Positions 16,354 to 25,684 of a DNA stretch of 64,000 bases are shown one piece after another. Numbering within the stretch: the first letter of the stretch is position 1; every line of letters starts with the position of its first letter. The notes under the pieces are model-generated. The model made no database searches. It was not told the DNA's origin and saw nothing but the letters and a program-made list of their open reading frames with translations. The stretch comes from Gammaproteobacteria bacterium (GTDB taxonomy: Bacteria; Pseudomonadota; Gammaproteobacteria; Steroidobacterales; Steroidobacteraceae), in contig CANIOW010000015.1 in the NCBI GenBank assembly GCA_947469285.1, positions 1 to 64,000 on the forward strand. Reading direction: 5' to 3'. The position numbers and the translations under genes were made by a program.

Positions 16354-17112
16354 ATGACTGACCTCCCCGCCCCGCCCGCTACTGCGTCCACCCCGGCACC
16401 GGACTACCCGGCCATCCGCTCGTTTGTGAAACGTGGTGGACGCGCTACGCCCGCGCAACTACGCGCCATCAGCGCCGACTGGCCACGCTTTGGCGTGGAA
16501 CCGACCTGTGGCCCCACCAGCGCCAGCGGCTCGCCGCCGACCACGACACCACTGGACTTCACGGCCTTGTTCGGCCGCACGGCCCCGGTCACGCTGGAGA
16601 TTGGTTTTGGCGACGGCGAACAGCTGGCCACACTGGCCGCCTTGCATCCGGAGCGCGACTACCTCGGGGCGGAAGTGCATGAACCGGGCGTCGGCCATCT
16701 GCTGCTGCGAATGGCGGCGCTAGGGCTCACCAATGTCCGGATCGCACGGCATGATGCGGTCGAACTGCTGCGCTACCAGATCGCACCGGGCACGCTAGAG
16801 GAGGTGTTGGTGTACTTTCCCGACCCGTGGCACAAGAAGCGCCACCATAAACGCCGACTCATCCAACCCGAGTTCGTGACCGGTATCGTGGAACGCTTGC
16901 GGGTTGGTGGCGTGCTACGGCTGGCAACCGACTGGGAGCACTACGCCTTACACATGCTGGAAGTACTGAACGCGCAGCCACAGCTGGTCAACCAGTCAAC
17001 AGACGGCGCCTTTATCCCGCGCCCGCCAGAACGGCCGGTGACCAAATTTGAGCGACGTGGGCACCGGCTCGGTCATGGCACCTGGGATTTGGCCTTCGAA
17101 CGCCGGCGCTGA
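16354..17112 (+). CDS. trmB: tRNA (guanine-N7-)-methyltransferase TrmB
   Basis: A 252-residue SAM-dependent methyltransferase that makes m7G46 in tRNA. The SAM-binding segment is LEIGFGDGEQLATLA (about 80-94), followed by LGAEVHEPGVGHLL, the conserved VYFPDPWHKKRHHKRRLIQ (about 152-170) and LATDWEHYA. The first 60 or so residues are a variable basic N-terminal extension. The gene is alone on the plus strand between two minus-strand blocks. Confidence 0.96.
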   Translation: MTDLPAPPATASTPAPDYPAIRSFVKRGGRATPAQLRAISADWPRFGVEPTCGPTSASGSPPTTTPLDFTALFGRTAPVTLEIGFGDGEQLATLAALHPERDYLGAEVHEPGVGHLLLRMAALGLTNVRIARHDAVELLRYQIAPGTLEEVLVYFPDPWHKKRHHKRRLIQPEFVTGIVERLRVGGVLRLATDWEHYALHMLEVLNAQPQLVNQSTDGAFIPRPPERPVTKFERRGHRLGHGTWDLAFERRR

Positions 17113-17121
17113 AACCGCGCG

Positions 17122-17481
17122 TTATTCCGCGGCTAAGGCCAGCAGCAGCACGTTGCCATCGGCATCGACCGTAATCGGCAAAGACTGCAGCGCGCGGCCG
17201 GCGCAGGGGCCCGCCACACATTCGCCATCGCTGAAGCGAAATAGCGCCCCATGCGAGGCGCAACGCAACCACAAACCGTCCGGAGTGGTGAACTTGCCTA
17301 CCGGCAAGTCGAGCCGGTGACCGGCGTGCGGGCATCGATTCACATAGGCCTGTAAGGCGCCTGCACGCTGCACCAGCACGCCACGCAACGGCCAGTCCCC
17401 TTCCCCCACCGTAAAAGGCACTGCGCCATCTAGCGGCAAGGCTGCACGCCGCACTAGCACCTGTGGCAGAGCGGTAGTCAT
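17122..17481 (-). CDS. Small Rieske [2Fe-2S] ferredoxin-like protein
   Basis: A 119-residue soluble protein with one Rieske domain: CPH at 50-52 and CASH at 74-77, spaced as in Rieske ferredoxins (C-x-H-x21-C-x2-H). ATG 17481 is the start because the upstream open frame lies inside the permease gene. It follows the AmpG-type permease by 17 bases, at the end of an xthA-ampG-Rieske run. Such proteins can carry electrons to Rieske oxygenases. Two oxygenase alpha subunits without a ferredoxin lie 1.1 kb away, so it is a candidate partner, though this is inference from proximity. It might equally be a stand-alone redox protein. Confidence 0.85.
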   Translation of the reverse strand: MTTALPQVLVRRAALPLDGAVPFTVGEGDWPLRGVLVQRAGALQAYVNRCPHAGHRLDLPVGKFTTPDGLWLRCASHGALFRFSDGECVAGPCAGRALQSLPITVDADGNVLLLALAAE

Positions 17482-17498
17482 CTGCGCCCCGGCCTGCG

Positions 17499-18827
17499 TC
17501 AAGCCGCCGGGTCGAGCGCGCGCAGGCGCGTGCGCTGCCACCAGACCAGGGCAATACCGGGCAAGGCGGTGAAGAAGGTGACCACGAAAAACTTCGCCCA
17601 GCCCAGTGCCGGCAGGTCCACCACCAGCCACACCTGACCCAACAGGGTGCCACTAAAGCGCCCGCCATCGACGAGCACCGCGGCCAATGGCCCGAGGAAG
17701 GTACGTGCTACCGCCGACAACGCCGACAGCAAGGCAAACTGCGCTGCCGAGAAACGCACGTCGCACAGTGCCATCACCAGCGCACCAAAGGCCGTGGCCC
17801 CCATGCCGCCGGCAAAATTATCCACGCCCACGGCCAGAATCATCACCGGAAAGCTATGCCCCACCGTTGCCAGCCAAGCGTAAAGCAGGTTGGTCACCGC
17901 CTGTGCCAGACCAAACACCAGCAGCGAGCGCAGCAATCCAAGATACACAAACAGCACGCCACCAAACACGGTCCCGGTGAGGGTCGCTACCAGGTTGACG
18001 GTCTTGGCCACCGCGCCCACTTCCGCCACCGTGAAGCCGGCGCCTTTGATCAGAAAGGCGGTGTTGAGCGTCAGCGCAAAGGCATCGCCGAATTTGTACA
18101 GCACAATGAGCGCCAATAATGAGCAGGCGCCAGGGCGTGAAAAAAACTCCTGCCATGGCCCGGTGATGGCCAAGGCCAGTGAGCTTGGCGGCCGCACCAC
18201 GCGCTCGGGTTCGGGTGCGTACCAGGTCAATACGATCCCTGCCAGCGTGAGTGCTGCCAGCAGCAACCACGTGGTCTGCCACCCAGCATTGCCGGCCAGC
18301 ACCAGCGCCAAGCCACCGGAAACGATAGCGGCTGTTCGCCAGCCCAGCTGCGTGGCGGTGCTGCCCAATCCACGCTCTTCCGGGCGTAGTGTGTCGGTGC
18401 GCCAGGCGTCGATGACAATGTCCTGCGACGCTGAAAACAACGCGATCAGGAAACCGCCGACAGCGAACGCTTGGAGGCCCGTGGAAGGCTGTTGAAAGGC
18501 GACCCAGGCAATGGTGAGCGCCAGCAACAACTGAAACAGTGTGATCCAGCCACGGCGACGCCCCAGCCAGGGCAGGGCGAACCGGTCCAGCACCGGCGCC
18601 CACAAGAACTTGAAGGTATACGGCATAGACACGAGCGTCAGCAGACCAATGGATTTGAGGTCCACGCCCGCTTCGCTCATCCACGCCTGTAGCGTGCCTT
18701 GCGAGAGATTGAAGGGCAGTCCTGAAGCAAACCCCAGCGTCGTCGCACCGAGCACCCGTGGATTGGACACCGCGTCACGCAACCGCCGCCAACGGCTCGG
18801 GCCCATTTCAGTAGGCAACGGCGTCAT
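17499..18827 (-). CDS. AmpG-family muropeptide permease (MFS)
   Basis: A 442-residue major facilitator with about twelve hydrophobic segments. The AmpG signatures are at the start: GFASGLPFNLSQGTLQAWM (about 32-50), SMPYTFKFLWAPVLDR and SQDIVIDAWRTDTL. AmpG imports anhydro-muropeptides across the inner membrane for cell-wall recycling and, in some species, beta-lactamase induction. Its ATG overlaps the stop of xthA (ATGA, 18824-18827), so the two are coupled. Similarity to AmpG is clear at family level, but no other recycling gene is visible here. Confidence 0.85.
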   Translation of the reverse strand: MTPLPTEMGPSRWRRLRDAVSNPRVLGATTLGFASGLPFNLSQGTLQAWMSEAGVDLKSIGLLTLVSMPYTFKFLWAPVLDRFALPWLGRRRGWITLFQLLLALTIAWVAFQQPSTGLQAFAVGGFLIALFSASQDIVIDAWRTDTLRPEERGLGSTATQLGWRTAAIVSGGLALVLAGNAGWQTTWLLLAALTLAGIVLTWYAPEPERVVRPPSSLALAITGPWQEFFSRPGACSLLALIVLYKFGDAFALTLNTAFLIKGAGFTVAEVGAVAKTVNLVATLTGTVFGGVLFVYLGLLRSLLVFGLAQAVTNLLYAWLATVGHSFPVMILAVGVDNFAGGMGATAFGALVMALCDVRFSAAQFALLSALSAVARTFLGPLAAVLVDGGRFSGTLLGQVWLVVDLPALGWAKFFVVTFFTALPGIALVWWQRTRLRALDPAA

Positions 18828-19615
18828 GCCGCGACTCCCGAGTCACACGGGAAGTCGTAGTCCATCACCAGCGGCGCATGGTCCGAAAAACGCTGGTCTT
18901 TGTAGATACTGGCAGCGCGAGCGGTGGCGCCGATGCCAGGCGTGGCGATCTGGTAGTCAATCCGCCAGCCCACATTCTTTGCCCAAGACTGCCCACGGTT
19001 GGACCACCAGGTGTATTGCTCGGCGGCAGCATTCACCCGGCGAAACGCATCGACGAATCCCACCGGCCCGAACACCTCATCCAGCCAAGCGCGTTCTTCC
19101 GGCAGGAAGCCCGAGTTCTTCTGGTTGGACTTCCAATTCTTTAGATCCACCGCTTGATGGGCAATATTCCAGTCGCCACACAGCACATATTCACGGCCAC
19201 TGGCGCGCATCTCGCGCAACACTGGCAGGAAGGCCGCCAGAAAACGGAACTTCGAGGCCTGTCGTTCCGGCCCGGAAGAGCCGGAAGGCAAGTACAGCGA
19301 CACCACTGACAAATTGCCGAACCGGGATTCGAGATAACGCCCTTCGCCGTCGAACTCCGCCACCCCAAAGCCCCGACGCACCTCATCCGGTGCGCGGCGC
19401 GAAAACACCGCGGTGCCGCTGTACCCTTTTTTCTCAGCGTCGTAGTAGTGACAGTGCCAGCCGGCGGGGCGAAAATCCGCGTGCTCAAGCTGGTGCTCCT
19501 GGGCCTTGGTCTCCTGCAGACACACCACATCTGCCGCCTGGCCGGGCAACCAGTCGAACAGCCCTTTGGTGCGGGCCGAGCGAATACCGTTACAGTTCAG
19601 GGTCAAAATACGCAT
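18824..19615 (-). CDS. xthA: Exodeoxyribonuclease III
   Basis: A 263-residue apurinic/apyrimidinic endonuclease/exonuclease of the ExoIII family. It has MRILTLNCNGIRSA at the start, LQETKAQ with the metal-binding Glu, SLYLPSGS, GDWNIAH with catalytic Asp and Asn, and the C-terminal SDHAPLVMDY with the catalytic His. ATG 19615 is chosen because homology begins there; an upstream ATG would add seven residues. It acts with the MutM and MutY glycosylases, also encoded in this window, in base-excision repair. It is divergent from pyrE, with 50 bases between. Confidence 0.95.
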   Translation of the reverse strand: MRILTLNCNGIRSARTKGLFDWLPGQAADVVCLQETKAQEHQLEHADFRPAGWHCHYYDAEKKGYSGTAVFSRRAPDEVRRGFGVAEFDGEGRYLESRFGNLSVVSLYLPSGSSGPERQASKFRFLAAFLPVLREMRASGREYVLCGDWNIAHQAVDLKNWKSNQKNSGFLPEERAWLDEVFGPVGFVDAFRRVNAAAEQYTWWSNRGQSWAKNVGWRIDYQIATPGIGATARAASIYKDQRFSDHAPLVMDYDFPCDSGVAA

Positions 19616-19665
19616 TTGTGAAATAATACAGGTCACATCGGCCGCCAGTACTGTAAAAACGCACC

Positions 19666-20328
19666 ATGAGCACGCCCAGCTACAAGAGCGATTTCATCCA
19701 CCTCTGCCTCGCGCAGTCGGTGCTGCGTTTCGGCAGCTTCACTCTAAAGAGCGGCCGCCAGAGCCCCTATTTCTTCAATGCCGGCTTGTTCAGCAGCGGG
19801 AAGGCCATCGCGGCGCTCGGCCGCGCCTATGCCGCTGCCATTGTCCAAGCGCGCACCGCCGGGCAACTGCCGTTCGACCTGCTATTTGGCCCGGCCTACA
19901 AGGGCATTCCCCTGGTGACCGCCACCGCCGCTGCGCTGTCCGACCACCACGGGCTCGACCTGCCATTTTGCTTCAACCGCAAGGAAGCCAAGGACCACGG
20001 CGAAGGTGGCGCCATCGTCGGCGCCCCACTGGTGGGCCGGGTGCTGATCGTTGACGATGTCATGACCGCCGGCACCGCCATCCGCGAATCGGTCACCCTG
20101 ATCCAAGCCGCCGGCGCCACGCCCGCCGGCGTGGTCATCGCTTTGGACCGGCAAGAGCGCGGCAGCGGCACCACTTCCGCCGTGCAAGAAGTGGAGTCGC
20201 AAGGACTCCCAGTGATCAGCATTTTAACCCTGGCCGATCTCATCGCCGAACTGCGGAGCGGTCGTTTGCCCGCCCCCCCGGAGGCCTTAGCGGCCATGGA
20301 GGCTTATCGTGAGCACTATGGCATCTAA
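19666..20328 (+). CDS. pyrE: Orotate phosphoribosyltransferase
   Basis: A 220-residue pyrimidine biosynthesis enzyme that joins orotate and PRPP to give orotidine monophosphate. [14 protein letters not shown] is the orotate-binding start, [12 protein letters not shown] the flexible catalytic loop, and [13 protein letters not shown] (about 124-136) the PRPP-binding motif. Position opposite xthA is common in gammaproteobacteria. Its end overlaps the start of the next gene by 11-20 bases, depending on which start is used. Confidence 0.97.
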   Translation: MSTPSYKSDFIHLCLAQSVLRFGSFTLKSGRQSPYFFNAGLFSSGKAIAALGRAYAAAIVQARTAGQLPFDLLFGPAYKGIPLVTATAAALSDHHGLDLPFCFNRKEAKDHGEGGAIVGAPLVGRVLIVDDVMTAGTAIRESVTLIQAAGATPAGVVIALDRQERGSGTTSAVQEVESQGLPVISILTLADLIAELRSGRLPAPPEALAAMEAYREHYGI

Positions 20329-21085
20329 GCCCGTTAGCCGCCGTTGGGTGGGAATAGCCTCCGCCAGCTTGACCTGTGTGCTGTTGCAAGGCAGCCCTTG
20401 GTTGGTGACCGCCGCAGTCGCCGCCAACGATACCGCCAGCCGCACCATGTACCGCTGGCGCGACCGGGACGGCCACCTGCGCACCGGTGACAGCGTGCCC
20501 CCCGAATACGCCACGCAGGATGCGGAAATCCTGAACTCGCGCGGCGTCGTGATCGGCCTACGCGAAGGTGCACGCTCCCCGGCACAACGCGCTGAAGTGA
20601 AGCACCGTCAAGCAGTGGCCGCTGCCGCGACCGAAGCGGTGACCGTGCAACATCAGCGCGACCAGAACTTGCTGGCCACCTACCTCACGGTGCGAGAAAT
20701 CAATGAATTGCGCGACCGTCGCTTGGACCTCATCGAGGGTCAGATCCGCGTCTCCACCCAATACCTGGAAAGCCTGCGCAGCCGCTTAGCGGGGCTGGAA
20801 GCCAGCGCGCATAACTTCAGCCCGTATAACGGGCGCACCACCGGACCGGCATTGCCGCCAGGCCTCGCAGAAGACCTCGTGCGCACCATGAACGACGTGC
20901 AGACGCAAGAACGCAACCTGACCACCAAGCGGCTGGAATTTACGCGGGTACGCGACGCTTTCAGCCGCGACATCGCACGGTTTCAGGCATTGAAGCGGGT
21001 GGAAAGCGACTATGGGCCCGGTGGCTACCTCCGTATGCCCCCCGAAAACCCCACCCCGATGCGGGCCGAAACCCCACCACGCTGA
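20318..21085 (+). CDS. Exported DUF4124-like protein of unknown function
   Basis: A 255-residue protein from ATG 20318 (an in-frame GTG at 20309 would add three residues). It has a signal peptide ending about AVAA, then [22 protein letters not shown] (about 45-66), which resembles the short beta domain of DUF4124 proteins. The rest is mostly charged alpha-helix, probably coiled coil (about 90-235), with a disordered Pro-rich end. It is probably periplasmic. It overlaps pyrE, so translation is likely coupled, but no functional link is evident. Confidence 0.7.
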   Translation: MASKPVSRRWVGIASASLTCVLLQGSPWLVTAAVAANDTASRTMYRWRDRDGHLRTGDSVPPEYATQDAEILNSRGVVIGLREGARSPAQRAEVKHRQAVAAAATEAVTVQHQRDQNLLATYLTVREINELRDRRLDLIEGQIRVSTQYLESLRSRLAGLEASAHNFSPYNGRTTGPALPPGLAEDLVRTMNDVQTQERNLTTKRLEFTRVRDAFSRDIARFQALKRVESDYGPGGYLRMPPENPTPMRAETPPR

Positions 21086-21106
21086 GCGCAGTCAGGCTGA
21101 GCGCGG

Positions 21107-21565
21107 TCAGCGGCCGGTATGGCCGAAGCCGCCGGCGCCGCGGTCGGTCGCACTGAATTCCTGCACCACCTCCAGCGCCACCTGCACCACCGGCACCACC
21201 ACCAGCTGCGCAATGCGCTCGCCCGGTGCCACCGTAAAGGGCGCACTGCCACGGTTCCAGCAAGACACCATCAGCGGGCCTTGGTAGTCCGAATCGATCA
21301 GACCCACCAGGTTACCCAACACGATGCCGTGCTTATGCCCCAGCCCCGAGCGCGGCAAGATCACGGCGGCCAGTCCGCTATCTTCCAGCCAGATCGATAA
21401 ACCCGTGGGCAACAGGTGAGTGGCCCCCGGCTCGATCACGAGCGGCTGTTCCACCATGGCCCGCAGATCCAACCCGGCGCTGCCAGGTGTGGCATAGGCC
21501 GGCAACGGAAATTCCGTTCCCAGTCGCGGGTCGAGCACGCGGACTTTTAAGGACCGCGCGTTCAT
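21107..21565 (-). CDS. dut: Deoxyuridine 5'-triphosphate nucleotidohydrolase (dUTPase)
   Basis: A 152-residue trimeric-type dUTPase that converts dUTP to dUMP. All five motifs can be seen: AGLDLRA (1), [11 protein letters not shown] (2), [11 protein letters not shown] (3), RIAQLVV (4) and the Gly-rich end [10 protein letters not shown] (5). The start is ATG 21565, which overlaps the coaBC stop (ATGA). coaBC-dut is the standard proteobacterial pairing. Confidence 0.97.
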   Translation of the reverse strand: MNARSLKVRVLDPRLGTEFPLPAYATPGSAGLDLRAMVEQPLVIEPGATHLLPTGLSIWLEDSGLAAVILPRSGLGHKHGIVLGNLVGLIDSDYQGPLMVSCWNRGSAPFTVAPGERIAQLVVVPVVQVALEVVQEFSATDRGAGGFGHTGR

Positions 21566-22815
21566 GGCGCACCCCGCAGAGCAGCCTGCATCCGCGTGTC
21601 GATCAGCTGCACCAGCGCGGTCGCCAGCGTTTGTTTGTCCTGCAGCGCCAGACTTTCGCCACCGCCAGCCCACAGCACCAGCAATTCGTTGTCGTCGCGG
21701 TCGAAGGCTTTGCCGCTGCCCACCTGGTTGGCCGCGATCAGGTCCAGCTGCTTACGCACCAGTTTGTCACGCGCATGTGTTTCAAGGTCGCAGGTTTCGG
21801 CGGCGAAGCCTACCGTGAACGGTCGACGCTCGAGCGGCAGTGCCGCCACCGAAGCGAGGATGTCCGGCACACGCGTGAGCTGCAGCGCCATGGTTGCAGC
21901 ACCCTTTTTGATCTTCTGCTGGGCACAGCAGTCCGGGCGATAATCGGCCACCGCGGCGGCGGCGATAAAGACATCGGCCCCATCGATCATGCGGTGCACC
22001 GCGTCGAACATTTCCTGCGCACTTTCCACGTCGATACGCTGTACGCCCGGTGGCGTGGCCATCGCCACCGGACCGGAGACGATGATGACTTCCGCGCCAG
22101 CCTGCTGCGCCGCTGCCGCTACCGCATACCCCATCTTGCCGCTGGAGCGGTTAGTGATAAACCGCACCGGGTCGATGGGTTCGCGAGTGGGGCCGGCGGT
22201 AATGACGACCCGACGCCCAGCCCAAAACCGCGGCCGCGGTGCGAGTGGGGAGGCGGCCGACCACACCGCCGCGGCGAGTGCTTCTGCTTCCACCATGCGC
22301 CCCGGGCCGGTCTCACCGCAGGCCTGCAGGCCGGCGGCGGGACCGTGCACCACGATGCCGCGCTGGCGTAGCTTGGCCATGTTGTCCTGGGTGGCAGCGT
22401 GCTGCCACATCAGCCGGTTCATGGCCGGCGCCACGTGCACGGGACGGTCGGTGGCCAGCAGCAAGGTGGTCAGCAAGTCGTCCGCCCGCCCCTGCGCCAT
22501 GCGCGCCAGCAAGTCGGCGCTGGCGGGCGCCACCACAATGACCTCGGCCCAGCGCGCCAGCTCGATATGGCCCATGGCGGCCTCGGCCGTGGCGTCCCAC
22601 AAACTGTCGCGCACCGGACGTCCGGACAGGGCTTGAAAGGTGAGCGGCGTGATGAATTCACGCGCGCCGGCGGTCATGACCACTTGCACCTGCGCGCCCC
22701 GCAAGACGAACTGCCGCACCAACTCTGCGGCCTTATAGGCGGCAATACCACCACTGACGCCCACCAGAATGCGGACGGGGCGGGGAATAGCAGGAGCAGT
22801 AGTCAAGTCTTGCAT
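21562..22815 (-). CDS. coaBC: Phosphopantothenoylcysteine decarboxylase/phosphopantothenate-cysteine ligase
   Basis: A 417-residue bifunctional coenzyme A enzyme. The N-terminal flavin decarboxylase has [19 protein letters not shown] (about 15-33), the Ser/His region and APAMNRLMW (about 125-133). The C-terminal ligase begins about residue 200 with [20 protein letters not shown] and [11 protein letters not shown] 22815 is chosen since the homology starts about 15 residues later and further upstream sequence is not conserved. It is divergent from radC across about 195 bases that hold no gene but must contain both promoters. Confidence 0.97.
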   Translation of the reverse strand: MQDLTTAPAIPRPVRILVGVSGGIAAYKAAELVRQFVLRGAQVQVVMTAGAREFITPLTFQALSGRPVRDSLWDATAEAAMGHIELARWAEVIVVAPASADLLARMAQGRADDLLTTLLLATDRPVHVAPAMNRLMWQHAATQDNMAKLRQRGIVVHGPAAGLQACGETGPGRMVEAEALAAAVWSAASPLAPRPRFWAGRRVVITAGPTREPIDPVRFITNRSSGKMGYAVAAAAQQAGAEVIIVSGPVAMATPPGVQRIDVESAQEMFDAVHRMIDGADVFIAAAAVADYRPDCCAQQKIKKGAATMALQLTRVPDILASVAALPLERRPFTVGFAAETCDLETHARDKLVRKQLDLIAANQVGSGKAFDRDDNELLVLWAGGGESLALQDKQTLATALVQLIDTRMQAALRGAP

Positions 22816-23010
22816 GGCGTGATTGTTATCCCCCAGCGTCTGCGCTGCAAATGGTGTAGCGAGGATTCTACGGTGCAATGCCCCGAAAAGCGCCCACGCG
22901 CCCAGGGAGCAATCAGTATCGCCGCATACCCGACTGTTATGTCACGGCGCACCGTCCTTGGTCACGCGCAAGCTCAGGTTCCCCCCCCTGCTGCCGTGGG
23001 CACCCTGCCG

Positions 23011-23688
23011 ATGACCCTCAATGCCTGGCCCTTGGCGGACCGTCCCCGCGAAAAACTGCTCGCCCGTGGCGCCGGGGCGCTGAGCGAAACGGAACTGCTG
23101 GCCGTGGTACTCGGGCATGGTCGTCCGGGCACCAATGCCTTAGCGCTGGCGCGCGAGATGCTGACCGGCTTTGGCTCGCTGCGCGCCCTACTGACTGCCC
23201 CGGTCACGGCGGTGTGCGCTCATGCCGGGGTAGGCACCACGCGCTACGCCCAGCTGCAGGCGGCGTTAGAACTGGCCCGGCGGCACCACCTGGAGGCGTT
23301 GCGGGAAGGCCCACTGCTGGCCAGCCCGCGCGCCGCACGCGACTACCTCCGTGCCCAGCTGCGCGATCGGGAGCACGAAGTGTTCTGCTGCCTGTATCTG
23401 GACAACCGCCACCGCCTCATCGCCTTCGAGGAGCTGTTCCGCGGCACCATCGACGGCGCCAGCGTCCATCCGCGCGAGGTGGTCAAAAGCGCTCTCGCCC
23501 GGCAAGCCGCCGCGGTCATCCTCGCCCACAACCACCCCTCCGGCGTGGCAGAGCCCAGCCGCGCCGACGAAGTCATCACCCTGCGTCTGCGGGATGCCTT
23601 GGCGCTCGTGGACATCCGCGTGGTGGACCACCTGATCGTTGGCGGCACCGACTGCGCCAGCCTCGCCGAGCGCGGGCTGCTCCCTTAA
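23011..23688 (+). CDS. radC: RadC family protein (JAB/MPN domain)
   Basis: A 225-residue protein with an N-terminal helix-hairpin-helix-like region (ETELLAVVLGHGRPG, HAGVGTTRYAQLQAAL) and a C-terminal JAMM metalloprotease-like domain. The metal motif HNHPSGVAEPSRAD is at about 175-188. RadC was once linked to DNA repair, but its function remains uncertain. ATG 23011 matches the family's usual length (about 222). An in-frame ATG at 22939 would add a non-conserved extension. The genomic position opposite coaBC and upstream of rpmB-rpmG is conserved in proteobacteria. Confidence 0.94.
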   Translation: MTLNAWPLADRPREKLLARGAGALSETELLAVVLGHGRPGTNALALAREMLTGFGSLRALLTAPVTAVCAHAGVGTTRYAQLQAALELARRHHLEALREGPLLASPRAARDYLRAQLRDREHEVFCCLYLDNRHRLIAFEELFRGTIDGASVHPREVVKSALARQAAAVILAHNHPSGVAEPSRADEVITLRLRDALALVDIRVVDHLIVGGTDCASLAERGLLP

Positions 23689-23812
23689 AGCGCCAGAACC
23701 CCCCGAAAACAGGAAAAAGCTCGAATGGTTTCAACAGCTTGGGGCGCCAGCACTCACCGCGCTTGCCCTCTGGCGAGGTTTTTGGCCTAATACGCGGCTC
23801 TTGAATCGCCCT

Positions 23813-23826
23813 CGACCGATCGGTCG
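23813..23826. promoter_or_regulatory. Perfect 14-base palindrome in the rpmB leader
   Basis: CGACCGATCGGTCG is a perfect self-complementary sequence 28 bases upstream of the rpmB start, flanked by CCCT and GGGG that extend the pairing imperfectly. It could be a leader hairpin, a protein-binding site or the tail of a radC terminator. TAATAC at 23789-23794 could be the -10 of an rpmB promoter, but its best -35 match (TTGCCC) is 19 bases away. Confidence 0.4.
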
Positions 23827-23853
23827 GGGCCGCGCAGGTACGAGGAATTTCCC

Positions 23854-24090
23854 ATGTCCCGAGTCTGTCAGGTCACCGGTAAGCGCCCAGCCACGGGCAA
23901 CACCGTGTCCCATGCCAATAATCGCAAGCGCCGCCGCTTCCTGCCGAACCTGCACGAGCAGCGTTTTTGGCTGGAAACTGAAAAGCGCTGGGTGACGCTC
24001 CGCGTCTCCTCCCACGGCCTGCGCACCGTCGAAAAGCGCGGCATTGAAGTCGTCGTCGCCGAATTGCGCGCCGCCGGCCAGAAAATCTAA
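23854..24090 (+). CDS. rpmB: 50S ribosomal protein L28
   Basis: A 78-residue basic protein: [16 protein letters not shown] at the start and [17 protein letters not shown] in the middle are diagnostic of L28. It is a component of the large ribosomal subunit. It is followed after 11 bases by rpmG, the usual rpmBG operon, with a ribosome-binding GAGGAA upstream. Confidence 0.98.
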   Translation: MSRVCQVTGKRPATGNTVSHANNRKRRRFLPNLHEQRFWLETEKRWVTLRVSSHGLRTVEKRGIEVVVAELRAAGQKI

Positions 24091-24101
24091 GGTAAGCCGC
24101 C

Positions 24102-24257
24102 ATGCGTGACAAAATCAAACTGCTGTCCACTGCGGGCACGGGCCACTTCTACACCACCACCAAGAACAAGCGCTTGCATCCTGAAAAGATGGAAGTGTCC
24201 AAGTTCGACCCGCGCGCGCGCAAGCACGTGACGTACAAAGAAGCCAAGATCAAGTAA
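24102..24257 (+). CDS. rpmG: 50S ribosomal protein L33
   Basis: A 51-residue basic protein ([17 protein letters not shown]..., ending KEAKIK) matching L33 across its length. GGTAAG lies before its ATG. This version lacks the zinc-binding CxxC pairs, so it is the zinc-independent type. It is the second gene of rpmBG and is followed by a strong hairpin terminator. Confidence 0.98.
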   Translation: MRDKIKLLSTAGTGHFYTTTKNKRLHPEKMEVSKFDPRARKHVTYKEAKIK

Positions 24258-24303
24258 TCCGGCCCACCCGGATGCGGCCAGCCCCCTGCGCGGGCCGGTT
24301 CCA

Positions 24304-24327
24304 ACAGCCCGCCTCTTGGCGGGCTGT
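24304..24327. terminator. Intrinsic terminator between rpmG and the desaturase gene
   Basis: A perfect 10-bp stem, ACAGCCCGCC (24304-24313) and GGCGGGCTGT (24318-24327), closes on a TCTT loop and is followed by GTCGTTT. It lies between two convergent genes and can serve both, rpmG on the plus strand and the desaturase on the minus strand. Confidence 0.8.
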
Positions 24328-24333
24328 GTCGTT

Positions 24334-25542
24334 TCAGGCCACCATTCCCGCTACCTGATAGCCGCGCAGCCGTTCGGCAAAGGCACGCAGCGACTCAATG
24401 CCACTGGCCTCCGCTTGCTGCATCCACTCGCGCAGATGCGCCACCAGCTTGTCGTTCTGCCCGAGGCGGCCGCTCCACAGCGTCGCCAGCCGGTCGCGAA
24501 ACTCGTGCACCGTGCGCAACTCCACACTACGCGCCAGCAGCTCCTCCAGACGCTGCCGCGCAGCGCTATCGAGCATCATGGGGTGACGCACCAGCAAATG
24601 CCGCATGCGTCGATTGAACTCCCCGGCGCGACGACGCGCCTCGGCATTCAGAGTCGGCAGGGTGACGCGTTGCGTGTAGTCACGCAGCACATCCAGACGG
24701 GTGGCGATTAAGGCTTTCACCAGCTCCAAATCCACCTGCGCCCGCGCCGCGGTGGTGGTTGGGCGTGGCGCCACGCGACGCACCTTGGCCAGCCCCAGCG
24801 CAGAGAACACACACAAGGCCGCCCAACCGATGTCGATCTCCCAGGGCCGCAACGCAAACTTGGCGGACGACGGAAAGGCGTGGTGATTATTGTGCAGCTC
24901 TTCGCCGCCCACCAACAACCCCCAGGGCAGCACATTGCGTGCTGCATTGTCGCATTCGAAGTTGCGGTACCCGATGGCATGCCCCACGCCATTAATGACC
25001 CCGGCCGCGATGAGTGGCATGGTGATCAGCACTACCGCCAACATGATGATGCCCACCGCGCCAAACAGCAGCAACTGCGTCAGGATCATGAGCACGATGC
25101 CAAGATTACGCCGGCGATACACCTGCCGCTCCACCCAGTCATCGGGAGTGCCATGTCCGTACTTCGCCGTCACCGCAGGGTCGAAGGCTGCTTCACGATA
25201 GACCTCTGCTCCCTCCAGCAAAATCTTCTTCAAGCCATATTGCACCGGACTGTGCGGGTCGCCCGCCACATCAGAGTACGCATGGTGCTTGCGATGCACC
25301 GCTACCCACTCACGCGTCACCATGCCCGAGGTGAACCAGATCCAGAAGCGCGCGAGGTGACGCAGCGCTGGGTGCAGGTCGACCGCACGGTGAGCAGCGT
25401 CACGATGCAGATACAGCGTGACGCTGAACATGGACAACTGCACGCAGCCGAACGTGATGAGCACGTACTGCCACGCCGTCAGGGCGTGCGCGAGACCGTA
25501 GACCCAAGGGCTCATCAGAAAGGAGTGCAAGGCATTGAACAT
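24334..25542 (-). CDS. Acyl-CoA (delta-9 type) fatty acid desaturase
   Basis: A 402-residue membrane enzyme with paired hydrophobic segments near 20-50 and 155-190. It has the three histidine boxes of stearoyl-CoA-type desaturases: HRDAAH (about 46-51), HRKHH (about 83-87) and HNNHH (about 218-222). It introduces a cis double bond into acyl chains and so tunes membrane fluidity. The C-terminal 130 residues after the last box are charged and helical and are longer than in minimal bacterial members. Convergent with rpmG. Confidence 0.92.
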   Translation of the reverse strand: MFNALHSFLMSPWVYGLAHALTAWQYVLITFGCVQLSMFSVTLYLHRDAAHRAVDLHPALRHLARFWIWFTSGMVTREWVAVHRKHHAYSDVAGDPHSPVQYGLKKILLEGAEVYREAAFDPAVTAKYGHGTPDDWVERQVYRRRNLGIVLMILTQLLLFGAVGIIMLAVVLITMPLIAAGVINGVGHAIGYRNFECDNAARNVLPWGLLVGGEELHNNHHAFPSSAKFALRPWEIDIGWAALCVFSALGLAKVRRVAPRPTTTAARAQVDLELVKALIATRLDVLRDYTQRVTLPTLNAEARRRAGEFNRRMRHLLVRHPMMLDSAARQRLEELLARSVELRTVHEFRDRLATLWSGRLGQNDKLVAHLREWMQQAEASGIESLRAFAERLRGYQVAGMVA

Positions 25543-25684
25543 AGTGGCTCCAGCAAACGGGTGTCCCCTGCACTATAACTGCCCACCCCGCTGCGGGCAG
25601 CAAATACTTGGCGGGAGCGGTCGCGTGCCCACCAGGCAACTGGAATAGCGCTCAGCATGGCGCGGGCTTGGCTAGAATGGCGCC

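Noticed and set aside
22878-23804. 308-codon open frame overlapping radC
   Set aside because: Low-complexity Pro/Arg/Gly translation in an alternative frame of radC; radC has full family motifs.
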